Below are positions 1-11,797 of a stretch of 64,000 nucleotides of DNA, one piece after another. A program made the translations under genes and the position numbers. The notes under the pieces are model-generated. The model saw nothing but the letters and a program-made list of their open reading frames with translations. It made no database searches and had not been told where the DNA came from. The DNA comes from Blastobasis lacticolella. Taxonomy: Eukaryota > Arthropoda > Insecta > Lepidoptera > Blastobasidae. The stretch is from the NCBI GenBank assembly GCA_905147135.1, contig LR990044.1:19289622-19353621 (forward strand), written 5' to 3'. Numbering within the stretch: position 1 is the stretch's first letter; the number at the start of each line of letters is the position of its first letter.

Positions 1-340
1 TGTACAGAGGGCTGAGTATGTAAATGTAGCGTGTTATAGAGGTGGTTTTTTCGGCGATTTGTCGTGCGCGTGGCTCGTGGCAAATAGTTCCCGTTTAAAC
101 GCTTCCTTCCGTTCAGTTTTTTGGGTTTTTGTCTGTGTAAATACGATGCTTCCGTTTCTGAGTGACGACCGTTCTATGTTTTTCATATTGTAATTAATTT
201 TAATGTGTCTGGTTTCTTTCCTCTCCTATACATGATGTATATCTAGCACATACCTATCGGAGATATATTATATAAAGATCAGGTCAAGAGTTTCCTAAAC
301 CGACGAGCATCTACGAATTTGATGTGTTTGATGAATGTGA

Positions 341-430
341 TAGAAGAAGCGAGAGAGATTTATCAGGACTCTGTAACAAGTAGAATATCGTGGTCTCTAA
401 GTACCCCTAAGGGATAAGGCGTGATAATAA
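341..430 (+). repeat. Dispersed repeat fragment, copy 1
   Basis: The core TACCCCTAAGGGATAAGGCG, followed by a TGATAATAA-type stretch, recurs in diverged form at 52895-52940 (CGCCCCTACGGGAAAAGGCG then CGACGATATTAATG). The motif resembles a short segment common in lepidopteran interspersed repeats, probably the decayed end of a LINE. Family not established. Confidence 0.45.
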
Positions 431-1735
431 AGATCATTGCCAGAAAACTCTACAAACATCTTTCTATAATTCATCAATAATTAAGATAGTCCCAAGCCTA
501 ATTATAAAAAAGAAAACGAGTTACCATCTCCCACCTCACCTATTATTAAACGCCAACCCGAGCCCTGAAAGGGTAAAGCCTCCAAACTCTCCAATATCGA
601 GCAACCCACGCCCTAGCTCTAACAAACTACATAATCGAACCCTATCGGATTCCATTTACGTGGAAGACGGAAATAAAACGAACTGGCCCTCGTTTAGGCC
701 ACACCCCTAACTGGACAGTGGTCATGACACATGCGCGGTGGACACTGAGTACACCCACACCTACATCGGTTCACGGTTTTGATCATGATTTATCGGTTGC
801 CGGAATACGACGAAAATTCGAAAGGGATGCCGTAATTTATGGCGGTATCTCTTTGAGCGGAGCGTCAGTGCTTTTTGTTGTAGATTTCGAGGTTTGTGGA
901 TTGAGTGGTTGGTTTTGTTGGCGAACTTGTTGGGAGGGAAGTGGTGATCGTGGAAATGGGTAATTACGTATCAAGTTTCAGGCACTATCAAGACATGAAA
1001 ATCAAAATCCAATCTAAATTTATTTATTTAGTAGGACGTTAAAATCAATTTCCATCGTCAAAAAGAAGGGGGTAAGAAAGTAGGAAGGAAACACACAGTG
1101 ACATGTTGACCACACAAGACAGACCTGGGTAGTGCCCGACAATGCCAGGAATAGCCGGCTTGTTTCATCATTGTTCATATCACTGTGAAATGCGTTTTAG
1201 TTTTTTAGCGTTGTAAAGTACTTATTTTTCATTATCCTTTAATAAATCGAAAACTTCCTTTGGCAGTCTTTCTTAGTAGGTATACTTGCATAGCTGACTT
1301 TGTACCTACGTAAATCAACATAGGCAAAAGTGAAATAAAACAAAAGTACCTATTGCATTATCTATGCCTTGTTCAAGCTGTCTAGTCGTTCAGGTGACGA
1401 CGCAGGGGAGTCACCCTCCAAAGAGACTGAGCACCGAAAAGTTTAAATTAGCTCGTTACTACACACGAGCGTACCAGCCAGTTATATTGGAGTTTTTGTT
1501 TTTTCAAAGGTCACCGCGCGACGGCTAGATGTAAGTTGTGAAAGCAAAGTTTCAATCCGTACCGTTTGAATTTAGAACGGGTCTCTAATTATTAATTAGG
1601 TGTTCGTCGAGTGCATTCAGTATGTGGGTCCAGTTTTCACGTACCTAATAAAGTTGTACCTATGTCTAAGTTGTTTCATGTAGGTAATAGGCTTTTTATT
1701 TTTATTTAAAAAGGTATTCACAATAAGTAGGTTTT
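431..1735. other. Stretch without a recognisable gene
   Basis: AT-rich DNA with stop codons in all frames. An open frame at 718-963 (+) lacks protein-like composition or flanking splice signals. No internal copy elsewhere in the window was noticed. Confidence 0.5.
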
Positions 1736-1997
1736 AAATTTTTACATCATCATCACAGCCCATAACAGTCCACTGCAGGACTTCGGGCCTCTCCCACGAA
1801 AGGGGAGGTCATTGCCATAATCTCCACGCTTGGCAGGCGGGTTGGAGATCGCAGTGCAGTTGATGTAAATCTACCCAGAAAGATGCTGCTGCCCACCTTT
1901 CGGATTTTGTCCCTTAGTCGCCTCTTACGACATCCACGGGAAGAGATGGAGTGGTGCTATTCTTTGAGGTGGCGGCACCACACACAAATTTTTACAT
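1736..1997 (-). mobile_element. SINE-like repeat 'P', copy A, with 12-bp target-site duplication
   Basis: A 238-bp insert (1748-1985) is flanked by the direct repeat AAATTTTTACAT (1736-1747 and 1986-1997), which is a target-site duplication. On the plus strand it begins CATCATCACAGCCC and ends GGTGGCGGCACCACACAC, so read on the minus strand it ends in an (ATG)n tail. It contains CCACTGCAGGACTTCGGG and GGCAGGCGGGTTGGAGATCG. Copy B at 33481-33695 differs at only about 2 of the first 120 or so positions. Copies C and D are at 46591-47030. No clear tRNA-type head was recognised. Confidence 0.85.
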
Positions 1998-3318
1998 AGT
2001 TGTATGTAAAATATGTGTGGTGTCGATTTCAATTTTCTTTAACGAAAAAAGTGCGGAACAAAATGCATTAAACATTACATTCTTTGTGCGTATTAAAAGC
2101 CTAACAATGTCCCAATTTATAATCTTCTTAATTCTCGAGCCGCCCAAGAATGAAGCCGAAAGATTGATTACGGATTACGGAATTATCCCTTAAAATGTTC
2201 CATGCAAAAAATATGTCCAACTTTTGACGCGATCCCGACCACCGCAACAAATGTTAATTGGCAGGGGATGAAATGCCCTGTTCCATTCCATACAAATCGA
2301 ACGTTTCCGAATCAAATATGAAATAATAATAATATGCATCGATTTTGCGGGGGAGTGTTGTATTGTTGGAAAATGGTATATCACGAGTGGTGACCGATGT
2401 TGTGGAACTTTTCAATGTATCTAAAAGTAATTTTAGGGGATGAATTTTTAAATGGATTGTCGGCTATTATGCTTTATGTTCCTATTTATAATAAATATAT
2501 TCTGTGCTATAAGGTTTAGTTGAATTGTTGATGGTTGGACGACCTGAGTGGTCGATTGGTGGAGTGGTGGATTTTTAAAAAAATATTTTAAGATCACATG
2601 GTAATTAGATTCGATTCTTGCCGATAATTAAAACTAATCTCGGCTTACAATAAACCAAGTATAGCTTACAATAAAGCAAGTATTGCTTAGCTATATTTCG
2701 ATATTAACCTCAGTCCTACAAAAATATATATAAAAATGTCTGTGGATCTGTACAGCAGTTTTAAAAACTATCCCGCAAGTGCTGTTCCATTTCTTTTTGG
2801 CTCATGAATCTAAAGACCCAGAGTGGCTTGACATCGGCTTCTTTGAAGACTCACTCATTCACGATGGCGAAGTTGTCGGAAATGGTCATTCACCACATCC
2901 AGACAAAGAATTGTCGGTACAACATTCAAATTGTTTTTGTTTTATTTTATTTCATTCGATTTGGAATTTGTCTTGCTGGCTGGCGGCACTTTTGGCGGGA
3001 AACTTGTTTTTCTTTTTCTTCTACTTCTTTTTTGTGTTAGTACCAAAGAGTTTGAAGTTGCCAGTTACACACGAATTTCAAAAGCTGATTGAATATTAAA
3101 AACGTGTCGCTCGGCCAACAGTATTAGGAGGCACACCTAACGAGTGGTAAACTCGCTGTGGTGCTAAAGTTAGACTAGCCTTAAAGTACGAAACGGTCAT
3201 CCATCTAATTCCAGACTTTGCGAGCTTTGCTTAACCTTGGTTATCGGTCTCGCAAGCATTGTGTCACTAGACTAGTGCCGCTTCCAGAAATCTATTTTTT
3301 TAAATTAGACAACGCAGA
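1998..3318. other. Unassigned; one open frame of interest
   Basis: The open frame 2779-3099 (+) reads through a protein-like stretch (ESKDPEWLDIGFFEDSLIHD) before becoming a low-complexity F-rich tail. A pyrimidine-rich tract with AG at about 2786-2821 precedes it. The other strand is also open here, so this could equally be a relic of a mobile element. I do not call it a gene. Confidence 0.2.
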
Positions 3319-3375
3319 CATTTGACCGACATCTCGCCTGTTGGTAAGTCACGATGCGGCCTAAAAGGCATCCAG
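3319..3375 (+). repeat. Dispersed repeat fragment, copy 1 of 2
   Basis: ATTTGACCGACATCTCGCCTG followed by TTGGTAAGTCACGATGCGGCC matches 58178-58265, where the same order occurs with a few changes. It resembles an untranslated or terminal part of a lepidopteran LINE; the family is not proven. Confidence 0.6.
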
Positions 3376-4082
3376 ATTATATTGATCAGGGATTCCATTC
3401 CTTAGCCGTTATTATTACTTTCATATTTGTAATATACTATGTAGATATACCTACAGGTATACGGTACCTATGTACAACATTAATATGCGTGGACTGCAAA
3501 CAAAATACACGATGAAATGACGACAGACAAACAAAGCAGGCGACCATGTTGAACCGCCCAAGTCCTTCATACAGAAGGCGGGCTGTACAAACATTGTTGT
3601 GTGACGTCACCATCTCTCAATATGGCTACTCCCAACCCTTGGTCTTGTTTATAATTATAGCTTGGAAGTGCGATATATTTAAAGGTTAGAAGAATATGTA
3701 TAAGGGAGTGTGTGTATTACCGGTAACGACCATTTTGTAGGGGTCCATACACATATTTACTAACATCAGCTTTGATTTTACTGCTTAGGTTTTATATATA
3801 GTATCGATAAACTGTGGCTATGCAATATTGTTCACGTCCAGAAGATGTTAAAAAGCTGATAGTATTATTATCTTATTGACAGTTGGCTAGATCGCTACAT
3901 AATAGAAATGCTTTCACAATTTCCCAAAATACAGAACAATCATCTAATCTTATCTAAATTACCTATAGCAGTAACCAAATGAATGATCCGCCCAATGGCT
4001 AATCAAATTATCCTTTCTCGGACAGTAAAAACGGCTGATTTTCCTGTTTTCTTTTTCTTTCCCGAGACAATGCGAAACGACA
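3376..4082. other. Unassigned; contains a CRE-like palindrome
   Basis: No gene is visible. GTGACGTCAC at 3601-3610 is a perfect 10-bp palindrome of the CREB/ATF type, next to GAGCTGTACA-like GC-richer sequence. It is isolated, so its function is unknown. Confidence 0.35.
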
Positions 4083-4306
4083 CTGGCCAGCCATTTTTAT
4101 TCTAATTTATTTGGTGCTGTTTTTTTTCTTAAGCCTTTCTTTCAAAAAGATTTAATATATCTTTGATTTGTCAACACTTGTAAAAAAGTCATACCTGGCC
4201 AGGTCTTTTTATTCTCAATTCATTGGTGCTGCTTTTTTCTTTAAGCCTTTGTTCCGAAAAGATTTAATAGGTCCTTGATTTGTTGGCACTTGTAAAGAAG
4301 TCATAC
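4083..4306. repeat. Two-copy tandem duplication, 112-bp unit
   Basis: Unit 1 is 4083-4194 and unit 2 is 4195-4306. Both start CTGGCCAG, share TTTGGTGCTG or ATTGGTGCTG and the AAGATTTAATA block, and end AAGTCATAC. Divergence is spread along the unit, mostly single substitutions, so the duplication is not recent. The contents match nothing else in the window. Confidence 0.85.
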
Positions 4307-5572
4307 AACTGAAAAATTGTATTTTATGAATTACCCTGAAGATTTGTAATTCGAAACTGGTTGCAATTTTATAAAAATTTTATAATTAAGTGGAACTAGC
4401 GTACAAAAGATGAATTATCATGAAGTCACAACACAAAGTGTTAAAGAATTGTTTTTTGTTGGCGTAAAATTGTCACCAAAAGTAGCACCATATTCCATTT
4501 TGTTACTTTTCGCACTGAGCCACAAACGAAAACCATGTTAAACATTATACAGAAAAAGGAATAAAAAGCGTGTCCTTTCTTCCTGGCAGCCACTAAATAG
4601 CATTCCTTTGGGAATGAGGGAAAAAACTCAACGGTCGCGAAGGTGGCAGATCAAATTAAGCCAGGTCAGTAATCGCATTACCGATATCCAATACTGGCCT
4701 TGTTCGGAACACCGGAGGAAAACACGGCCCTCCTGTGTATTGGCCTCTTCGTTAGAGGGATTTGAATTTTTTTCTCTGTTTTCGACGTTATTTTAGGGTA
4801 CCGTTCATGTGGGCCGGAAAGCCACGTTGAACTAACAGTACGTTTTTTACACGATGTATTATTATATGTACGTAGTGCTGGCAACTATTATTTACCTAAT
4901 TATTTTAATTGCCTAGTTGAACACCTACTCAACAAAAGTGATACTTTTTGTATCTATAAAATCTCTGTTTTATTTTTATTTCACACCATTGTGTTTCTGT
5001 TTTCTTAATTTCTGTTGTAGTTCAAAAACATTTTATCACTCATAAGTACTTAACCAAATGCGAAACCCTTGTCCAAATTCAAAACGAACTTCTCCCAAAA
5101 ATTTCACTTAGGTGTGTAACCTGAGCCGTGTCTGGGGACATCAATGGACAGCTCATAATAGGGAAAAATGGCGTTTGCAAAAATTGAAGATGAAAATTTA
5201 TTTATCGATTTTTCGACCGCCACCGGTTTCGATTTCAAATTACGAAGTTTGCCCCCGAGCGATTGCCTTTTTCGCGGGAATTGTCATTTGAGACGAATTA
5301 TTTATTACGAAGGGATTATCGGCGCGTATTTTTCTGTCTGGTTAGCTTTATTTGCTACTTTTCAATGTATTCTGTTAGTATTCTGTTCTCTGGGGTTTTC
5401 CAAGATGGATATTTATTTATTTGGAAGGTTAACAGCTTATCAAGTAAATCAATACTTCTAGCTTGTATCCACAGTGTTCTCAGTACAAAATAATCATGGC
5501 AATTATTTATAGTATCCAACGCGAAAGTATCGGGAAGAAGTACTAGTTGCGCGATGATGACGATGGTCAAAT
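4307..5572. other. Unassigned; small open frame at 5168-5461
   Basis: The frame 5168-5461 (+) starts AAAAATGGCG, a good translation-start context, and would encode 97 residues with a polar first half and two hydrophobic stretches in the second half. There is no known motif and no nearby splice or poly(A) evidence, and such frames arise by chance in AT-rich DNA. The rest of the stretch holds nothing I recognise. Confidence 0.2.
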
Positions 5573-5745
5573 TAAGTACTTATACAACATGGAGTTCTTA
5601 AAAAAAGGGGTGAAAAGGTTTTAAGGGGGTCAGCAACGCGTGGGTGAAGCCCCTGGTATTGCAAAGGTCCATAGGCTGCGGTGACTGCTTTCCATCAGGC
5701 AGGCCGTAAGCTTGTTTGCCCACTTTAGCGATATAAAAAAATTAT
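5573..5745 (+). pseudogene. Decayed LINE reverse transcriptase tail (family J1)
   Basis: Conceptual translation around AACATGGAGTTCTTAAAAAA gives a broken version of the C-terminal string typical of Jockey/CR1-type lepidopteran LINEs (YNMEF.K.GVKRF). It is followed by the tail GCAACGCGTGGGTGAAGCCC and GGCTGCGGTGACTGCTTTCC. The copy at 37008-37160 has the same organisation. There are stops and no upstream polymerase, so it is a 5'-truncated relic. Confidence 0.7.
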
Positions 5746-6176
5746 CAGATGCCAGAAAATTAGGTCCGAAACCGGCCGTTATGAAATAAAAGTTTATAAA
5801 TGCACTGGCAATGTCACTAGTGTGTAAAAGATGTTATCATCTGTAATCTAAGTTACACTTTCATTATAAAAAATTAGATAATAACTAAAATAAATCGAAT
5901 GAAATGTTTACTGTAATAAGAAAACACATGTGTGAAGGCTACACAGTTGCCTCTAACACTGTAATGTCTCAACTTGTAATCAACCGAAATAAGAGTGATA
6001 TCTCACGGATACCTATAAAATCTACAAGTCCAATAGGCCAGTAGCTAAATGGCTACTCCAGTGTTGTGTGAAAGGGACGTAAAGCCACACATCTCCCTCT
6101 GGCTGAAGATATTTGTCACGACACGAGTGTCAATAAAAACGCCACGCCGGACTGCCAGGCACTAGACTGCGGAATA
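5746..6176. other. Unassigned stretch
   Basis: AT-rich DNA without a convincing open frame, palindrome or internal repeat. Confidence 0.4.
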
Positions 6177-6717
6177 TAGTGTTGGGATGCGTAGTTTATC
6201 GATAATGTATCGATAGTTATGAGGAAGAGCAGGAAAGCGGATCCTGGTAGAATCCGGGATTGACCGCTCGGATGATGATGATGTATCGATATTCTACCAA
6301 GATTTCGACCTAAACATCATCATCAAAAGGATAGCCCATACTGTTTTACCTGAGCCACTTCACATTTATATATGATTTTATCTAGAACGAGTAATCCGAA
6401 AAAGCAACACTAGTTTAAACTGAAATGTATCAAGCGAATACATCGTCAACCCCTTACCAGACCACGGGTCCTTTCTTTTGCTGTGACATCTAGAATTCGA
6501 CATTATTTCTAGCCACAAGGACCCATTAAAAATAAAACTGAAATGTCTATTGGAGTCAAAATACATTTTCCCATTCGACAATCGACCAATGTCGAAGATC
6601 GATTTCTGTGACATTTTAATACTGATTTGTGGCTAGCGAAACTATCGAATTTGAGATGGCCTATTCCCGAATAGGCCTCCCATACTCAACCGAAACTATC
6701 GACGAATCCCAACACTA
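6177..6717. mobile_element. 541-bp non-autonomous element with 15-bp terminal inverted repeats
   Basis: The left end TAGTGTTGGGATGCG (6177-6191) and the right end CGAATCCCAACACTA (6703-6717) are inverted copies with 14 of 15 matches. CGATAGTT-type sequence is repeated just inside both ends. A further TAGTGTTGGGATG end lies at about 30091, so the family is dispersed. The frame 6378-6614 (-) inside it is not transposase-like. The element carries a nested insertion (6216-6280). No clear target-site duplication was seen. Confidence 0.65.
6205..6291 (+). mobile_element. 65-bp truncated retroelement tail nested in a TIR element, 11-bp TSD
   Basis: The insert 6216-6280 is bracketed by ATGTATCGATA at 6205-6215 and 6281-6291. 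Its body (AGGAAAGCGGATCCTGGTAG, GGGATTGACCGCTCGG, then a GAT repeat) matches inserts at 32885-32970 and 58857-58937. The GAT-rich tail and target-site duplication point to target-primed reverse transcription of a severely 5'-truncated, RTE-like LINE. Part of the duplication may overlap the tail. Confidence 0.75.
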
Positions 6718-7959
6718 GAACAATGGCCGTTAAAGCGGACACTTAACCCCTAATCCTGCTCGGCAGTTTTATCTCCGACGGGCATTTATGGCAAAAATCT
6801 TAATTGCACGGCAACGTTAACCCTCGCCGGTAATTATTGGCACGGCCGTATCAATTACTTCCACTGCTTCGACTCTGTGTATCGCACGCCTCTATCCAAG
6901 TGTCGGCACTTGTATGAGGCGACCAATATCCACTGAAGGGCGTAGTTTGCTGAATCCGGCTCTGACTATTTTTCTGTCAAACGATATGGTAGGGCAATGT
7001 TTTTGGGTAGATACTTTGTTTGTAACGTAAAAAATCGGGTGCAGCCGTGCTGGTGAAACCTATACCATAGCAGACACGGTCTCGAAACCGACTCGGTAAA
7101 TGAGTACAATAGTAAATATTACAAATGTTGTTATTTATTATGAAATCATGGATTTTAAAACAAGTAGTTATAGTGGAATCTATAATTATTACTCAAGCTA
7201 CGATGTTAATTCAGTAAATAGTTAGTCTTCTCCGCTCCCAAAGTTAAAAAGTTTTTGTACACATTGTAAAACCTATATTACAAGAGAGAGAAGAGGTCAT
7301 TTACTTAAAACAGTTCATACAATATTCAACTGTAATACAATAAACATGAAGTTGAATCTGAAGTCTAGTAGGAAACAAAATTTTTAAACACTACATTCAG
7401 ACTAACATCAAACTTGTCACCTATAAACATTATATTTGCACTTATATCAGCTTTGTCTGCTCCCAAACTGGACTATAGACCTCATACTTTACAAGTTGGC
7501 AACGCCACAACAAAAGCAATTCTGTAAAATTTAAACAACATGTATTATCAGCAAACATGGCTTTGGCCCGTGCTTAGGGTTGTGATGGAAAAATTCGCGG
7601 CCAGTTTCCTGGGAGCTGGGGATGTAGTTTCTCCCAAAGCAATAAAAGACGGCTCATAAACCGACGTCCGGTTGGCAGAGTTGCCAGCGGCCGAAGGCAA
7701 CCCTTGCAAGCATCGTATAGACACACATACAAACGACTTTAGTGAGAATGTATGGATAATGTCCAACAATGTAAAATAAGAAATAGAGGTCGATGTAAAT
7801 ATTGATGATATGAAAAGAAACACTATTAACCTTTGTAAGCTTATACTTCAAGCCAATAGTGATTTCTGATTTGTAAAGTAAGACATATTTCAGAACATTC
7901 CTTAATTAATAAATGCCAAGCACCGCAAATGTAATGGTCTCAGTAGTGATTACACATTT
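6718..7959. other. Unassigned stretch
   Basis: 6730-6960 is less AT-rich than its surroundings but shows no open frame. Around 7640-7700 the string GACGTCCGGTTGGCAGAGTT resembles GACGTCCGGTCGGGAGCAAC at about 8353, suggesting two pieces of one unidentified repeat. No gene recognised. Confidence 0.35.
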
Positions 7960-8100
7960 GCGTCGTTTGGTGTGGAAATCTTTGGGACCAGGCGCGTTCC
8001 CTGTGTAGGGAGATAGCCAAGCGCCTGGTCGATGCTTCTATTGACCAGAAGGCTGGTCTCTACTGGCACTTATCCTATGGCTGAAGACCTTAGTATTTTT
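7960..8100 (+). pseudogene. Short LINE-like coding relic
   Basis: From 7979 the plus frame reads WDQARSLCREIAKRLVDASI followed by DQKAG and a stop (TGA, about 8083). Its spacing resembles a conserved C-terminal block of lepidopteran retroelement polyproteins (GPGARxLYREIAxRLVDATxDxRAG), recalled and not searched. Bases 7988-8032 also form an imperfect cruciform with perfect arms GACCAGGCGC/GCGCCTGGTC. No other domain is attached. Confidence 0.45.
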
Positions 8101-8520
8101 CTTATATTTCATAAAGTGTAGTTCTCGGTACTTATATAAATTTTTTGTGTAATAAATAAATAAAATAAGAATTAAAAACAAAAGTTGTACAAAATAAATT
8201 TTATAGATCTCAACAAACCGCTGGCAGAGAAATCTGTTTTAAGGGTAGCAGTGGGAGCCACGATGTTCTGAAAAATTAGGTTATGCACGAAAAGTCGTAG
8301 TTTCAGAAGTTTCTTTCACATTGCCGCAATATAAAGTGGGGCCATAAAACGAGGACGTCCGGTCGGGAGCAACGCCAGCGACCACTAGGGTCACAGATCA
8401 TATAGGCAGTAGACACAGATATATATATTAAGATGAAATTGCTGTTTTTATTTGTAGGCGAAATCAAGGTAACAACAAACAATCAAAGATTGTTCCATTG
8501 TTGGCTGGCTATAAAACCCT
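8101..8520. other. Unassigned stretch
   Basis: AT-rich, no gene visible. It contains the second copy of the GACGTCCGGT-type string at about 8353. Confidence 0.35.
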
Positions 8521-8605
8521 CGTACAGCCAGCTGCAGAGCGAATGGACCTAGCATATGTAAAATGTATGGTAAGGGGATCAGTTGTCTCTGCAGCTGATT
8601 GTACG
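8521..8605. mobile_element. 85-bp foldback MITE
   Basis: CGTACAGCCAGCTGCAGAG (8521-8539) is an inverted copy, 17 of 19, of CTCTGCAGCTGATTGTACG (8587-8605), with a 47-base AT-rich interior. Size and structure fit a miniature inverted-repeat element. No second copy was seen in this window. Confidence 0.65.
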
Positions 8606-9628
8606 TAACTTGCCAGACTAATAAAATTCATCCTAATTATTTCAAGTACAAGTATTGATTAAAAGCTTTTTATTATTGTTAATGAGTTGAATTTATCTGT
8701 AAAGTTAAAAATAATTAAGTTATTTAACAATATGCTGAAATTTACACCCATCGCATTTAACTCCAAGAAAGATGTACAAAATAATAGCAAGCATAACATA
8801 TTACGCATACAAAGCAGAAATAGTATAGAGGAAAGCAAACATAATGCCCGAGAGCTAGCCTCTCTCACATTTCGTGGTCATTATTTTGACATACGGCCTG
8901 TGTGGCAGAAATTTGCGGTCAATACAACCCAGGAATGCACTTCTACAGCTTTATATATGGGCTCAAGCTGATTTAATACGAATTTTTTGGCATCTTTTGG
9001 CAATTTCAGCTTTTCAGCTATGTCTTGGTTTAGTTATAAGTTCGTATTCCTAGGTAGGTGATGTATGAGTTAGTGAGCAGAACGTGATTTGAGAATTTGT
9101 GGGTAGATTTTTGTAAATATTGGATTTGAATTTATTGATAATTTGATTAAACATTGTGTTTTGTAACTAATTGAGATACATCAAATTTTAAATTGAATCC
9201 TGTCGTAATTTTCAGCATTGTAGTAGAAACATCAATAAACACATAACATCTCCTTTCCCAATTCAGTATCATATCAGGATCCTTTCATCTGTTATATCCA
9301 TACGATATCCTATCAGATACATAGATAAGACATAAAATATGTGTACGTATATATAATATCTCTCGTCCACTTACAGACTCATTTATATGTTAATGTCACT
9401 GCCATCCGATTCGTTGCGATTCATAGATATATCTTTCTGGGGCAGATATCATTTTCACTGCCTTATTACTTTCCAATTTGTCTTCAGTATTGGTTATTGC
9501 CTCATTTATGGCGACCGCCCTGGCTCTATTAACTTCGATTGGTGGACTTTTGTGCGCGATATCAAAATAAATATCCCCAAATTGTTTGTACACAGAGAGT
9601 CTTGTTTCTATAGATATAGTCAGCTTGG
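8606..9628. other. Unassigned stretch
   Basis: AT-rich sequence with ATATC and GATATC-type words around 9240-9460. Open frames on both strands between 8659 and 9671 overlap one another and look random. If the minus-strand exon at 9907 is real, this would be DNA downstream of that gene. Confidence 0.35.
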
Positions 9629-9634
9629 TTTATT
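9629..9634 (-). promoter_or_regulatory. Candidate poly(A) signal AATAAA
   Basis: Plus-strand TTTATT is AATAAA on the minus strand, 273 bases beyond the stop codon of the candidate terminal exon 9907-10019. It is the first such hexamer met going downstream, which is consistent with a short 3' UTR. The hexamer is common in AT-rich DNA. Confidence 0.3.
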
Positions 9635-9906
9635 GTGCATGTGTACAACGCTAATAGAAGAGAAAAACTAATGTAATTATGTTAACTTTAGGTACCTTTC
9701 CGCCTTAAGTCGATTCCGGAGTCGAAAAATCTTGACTTACTCCGTGTCGACAGATCCATTTTCTTCAGAATGGTTCCACTTTGCATGCACCAAAGTTCCA
9801 AAAGTCAAAGTTATTACTTAAGTACTTTTTAAAGTTCAAACTCTTAACTCTAGAATATCACTCAAACTAAACTACACTATCACTACTACTAAACTAAAAG
9901 TAACTG

Positions 9907-10019
9907 TTAATGATGAAGTTGTGTGTCCAAGCGAACTGGGCACTTGAACGGTAAATCCTTAGCGTCGTAAAGCATGTGACCATCTTCGCAGATGAACACA
10001 GACTGACTGGCTACCTCAG
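9907..10019 (-). CDS. Candidate 3'-terminal coding exon, unknown protein
   Basis: The minus strand has the acceptor CTGAACTTTAG, then two bases completing a split codon, then 36 sense codons and TAA. The peptide includes SVFICEDGHMLYDAKDLPF and KCPVRLDTQLHH, with two cysteines 17 residues apart. Codon use is balanced and unlike the random frames around it. An in-frame TGA lies just upstream of the acceptor, as expected for an exon boundary. An AATAAA follows 273 bases downstream. The entry phase (1) matches the exit phase of the candidate exon 21421-21543. The protein family is not recognised. Alternatively it is a chance frame: the pyrimidine tract is short. Confidence 0.45.
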
Positions 10020-11797
10020 CTAAAGTTCAGACCCCGAAAGTTTAATGAAAAAGAGACCCCCAGGTAAAAAAACCCCGTATCAAAACCGCCGTTTCCTAGT
10101 GACCCCGATCGTTCTCCCATCCCTTTGTTGGGCTCCTTTTATTTATAATAGCACATTTTTTCACACACACCACCCCTAATAACGTGTGAGCAAAAATATG
10201 CGTAATCGTCCACGGCACCCAGGCCGCGGCCCCAGCGAAAGCCCTGTACAGAAAAACGACACAGTTACTGTCCCCCATTTGAATGGCAAAAAGTGCATGT
10301 CACTCCGAAAATGGCATTAGTCGATGAATATGATTTTGCACAGATCTGAATGGATGGATGACTTATAATTGTGCCGCGTTATATTTACCATGAATTATTG
10401 GTTTGACGTGGTTTTTTCGACGAACAATACTCGACCCATAGACGTAGCTAGAACTTCGCGGAGCAATTTTTAAATTACACAAACCGAAACAACGATAAAT
10501 ATGGAACTTGGAACTGAGCTTAATAGTCGTAAAAAGTATTATGGAACAGAAAAGAACCTATCGGAAATGTTTTATTTATTGCGTCCGCCGAGTTACTGTA
10601 TAGCCTCGAGATTTGTCGGGGGAGTCGGAATGAGAAATAATAAAATTATGACAACAATCAAATTTGGCGGGCGTTACGTGCCGCGTAGTGACCCCATACA
10701 GGCAATGTTTGCTGTTTCTAGGTAAACAAACAGGAAAGATTGACACTGAGTGTACATCTGGTAGACTGACGCAAATAATGGGGGATAGGATAAACGGCAT
10801 AATTCGATTTCTCTACGGTCGGCTACGGCAAATTGCGAGGACCGTTTCGGCCAAAATAAGGCAAAAAATGCTATGATTATTTCTGGGTGAACTGTGCTTA
10901 TTGATGTGTGCGGATATTGCATTTGCATATTCGGGACAATTGTATTACCGCTATACAACTTGTGTACTGATAATAGTGTGATTATCTAGATCATATTATT
11001 AGAAATGGATAACGGCAACTAAAAGGAGAAACTGAAAAATCAAATTGTCTCTGTGAACACCTAAAGACATCGCACTTACAATTAAACACCTTCCTAAAGA
11101 CAGCACCTACCCAGAGAATTACCCATTTATCAAAAAGAAAATTCAAAAACCTGGGTCAAAATTTTATCTGAACAGCTCAGCATTGACCCAGAATGCGGAA
11201 CACACGATACCACTATTACAAACCCCCAAAAGAATGAAAGGAAAAAAAAGTGAATCCGAAACGACGGAAGAACAAAAAAGGGTACTGTTAACCCGCGAAC
11301 GTCCAATCCGGACCAAATATGTACCTGTTTGACCGTGTGAAAACTGAACAGGTGGCCTCGCCAGTTCTGGTAATTATAGAGCGGACAATGGCGACGCGTG
11401 ATGCGCGGTACTGGATTCGCGGTTTCTCTTCTCAGCAGATTCCAATGGCTTTTTGGGTCTTGTTACTTCTTTTACTAGGTTTCTAGTTTTGGATTTTATT
11501 CGCTGGCTTCTAATTATGTATCTTTGCAAAATTATAATTCGAAGTCTGTCAATTCGATGACTATAGTTTTTATGTTCTTGCAAATTTTTTAATTATAGAT
11601 CGAATAGATTATCACTGTAGGTGATATTTGTATTTTTTTATTTTATTTGAATGTCGCACATATTTTAATAATATAGATTCTTCTTCTTCGTCGAGTCAAT
11701 TTTTCGAAAACCCTAGATCTGGCATACCCATAATATAGATTGATTAGCTAATTAGGAAACACCACAATTTATTTATTTATTTATTTATTTATTAAAG
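10020..11797. other. Unassigned stretch with a few open frames
   Basis: The frame 10501-10725 (+) encodes 74 residues ending just before TAGGTAAAC, which could serve as a donor, but has no family resemblance. The opposite strand is open over 10674-10958. The frame 11374-11583 (-) is basic and helix-prone with no motif. A (TTTA)n microsatellite lies at about 11768-11793. If the minus-strand gene model holds, all of this is intron. Confidence 0.35.
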
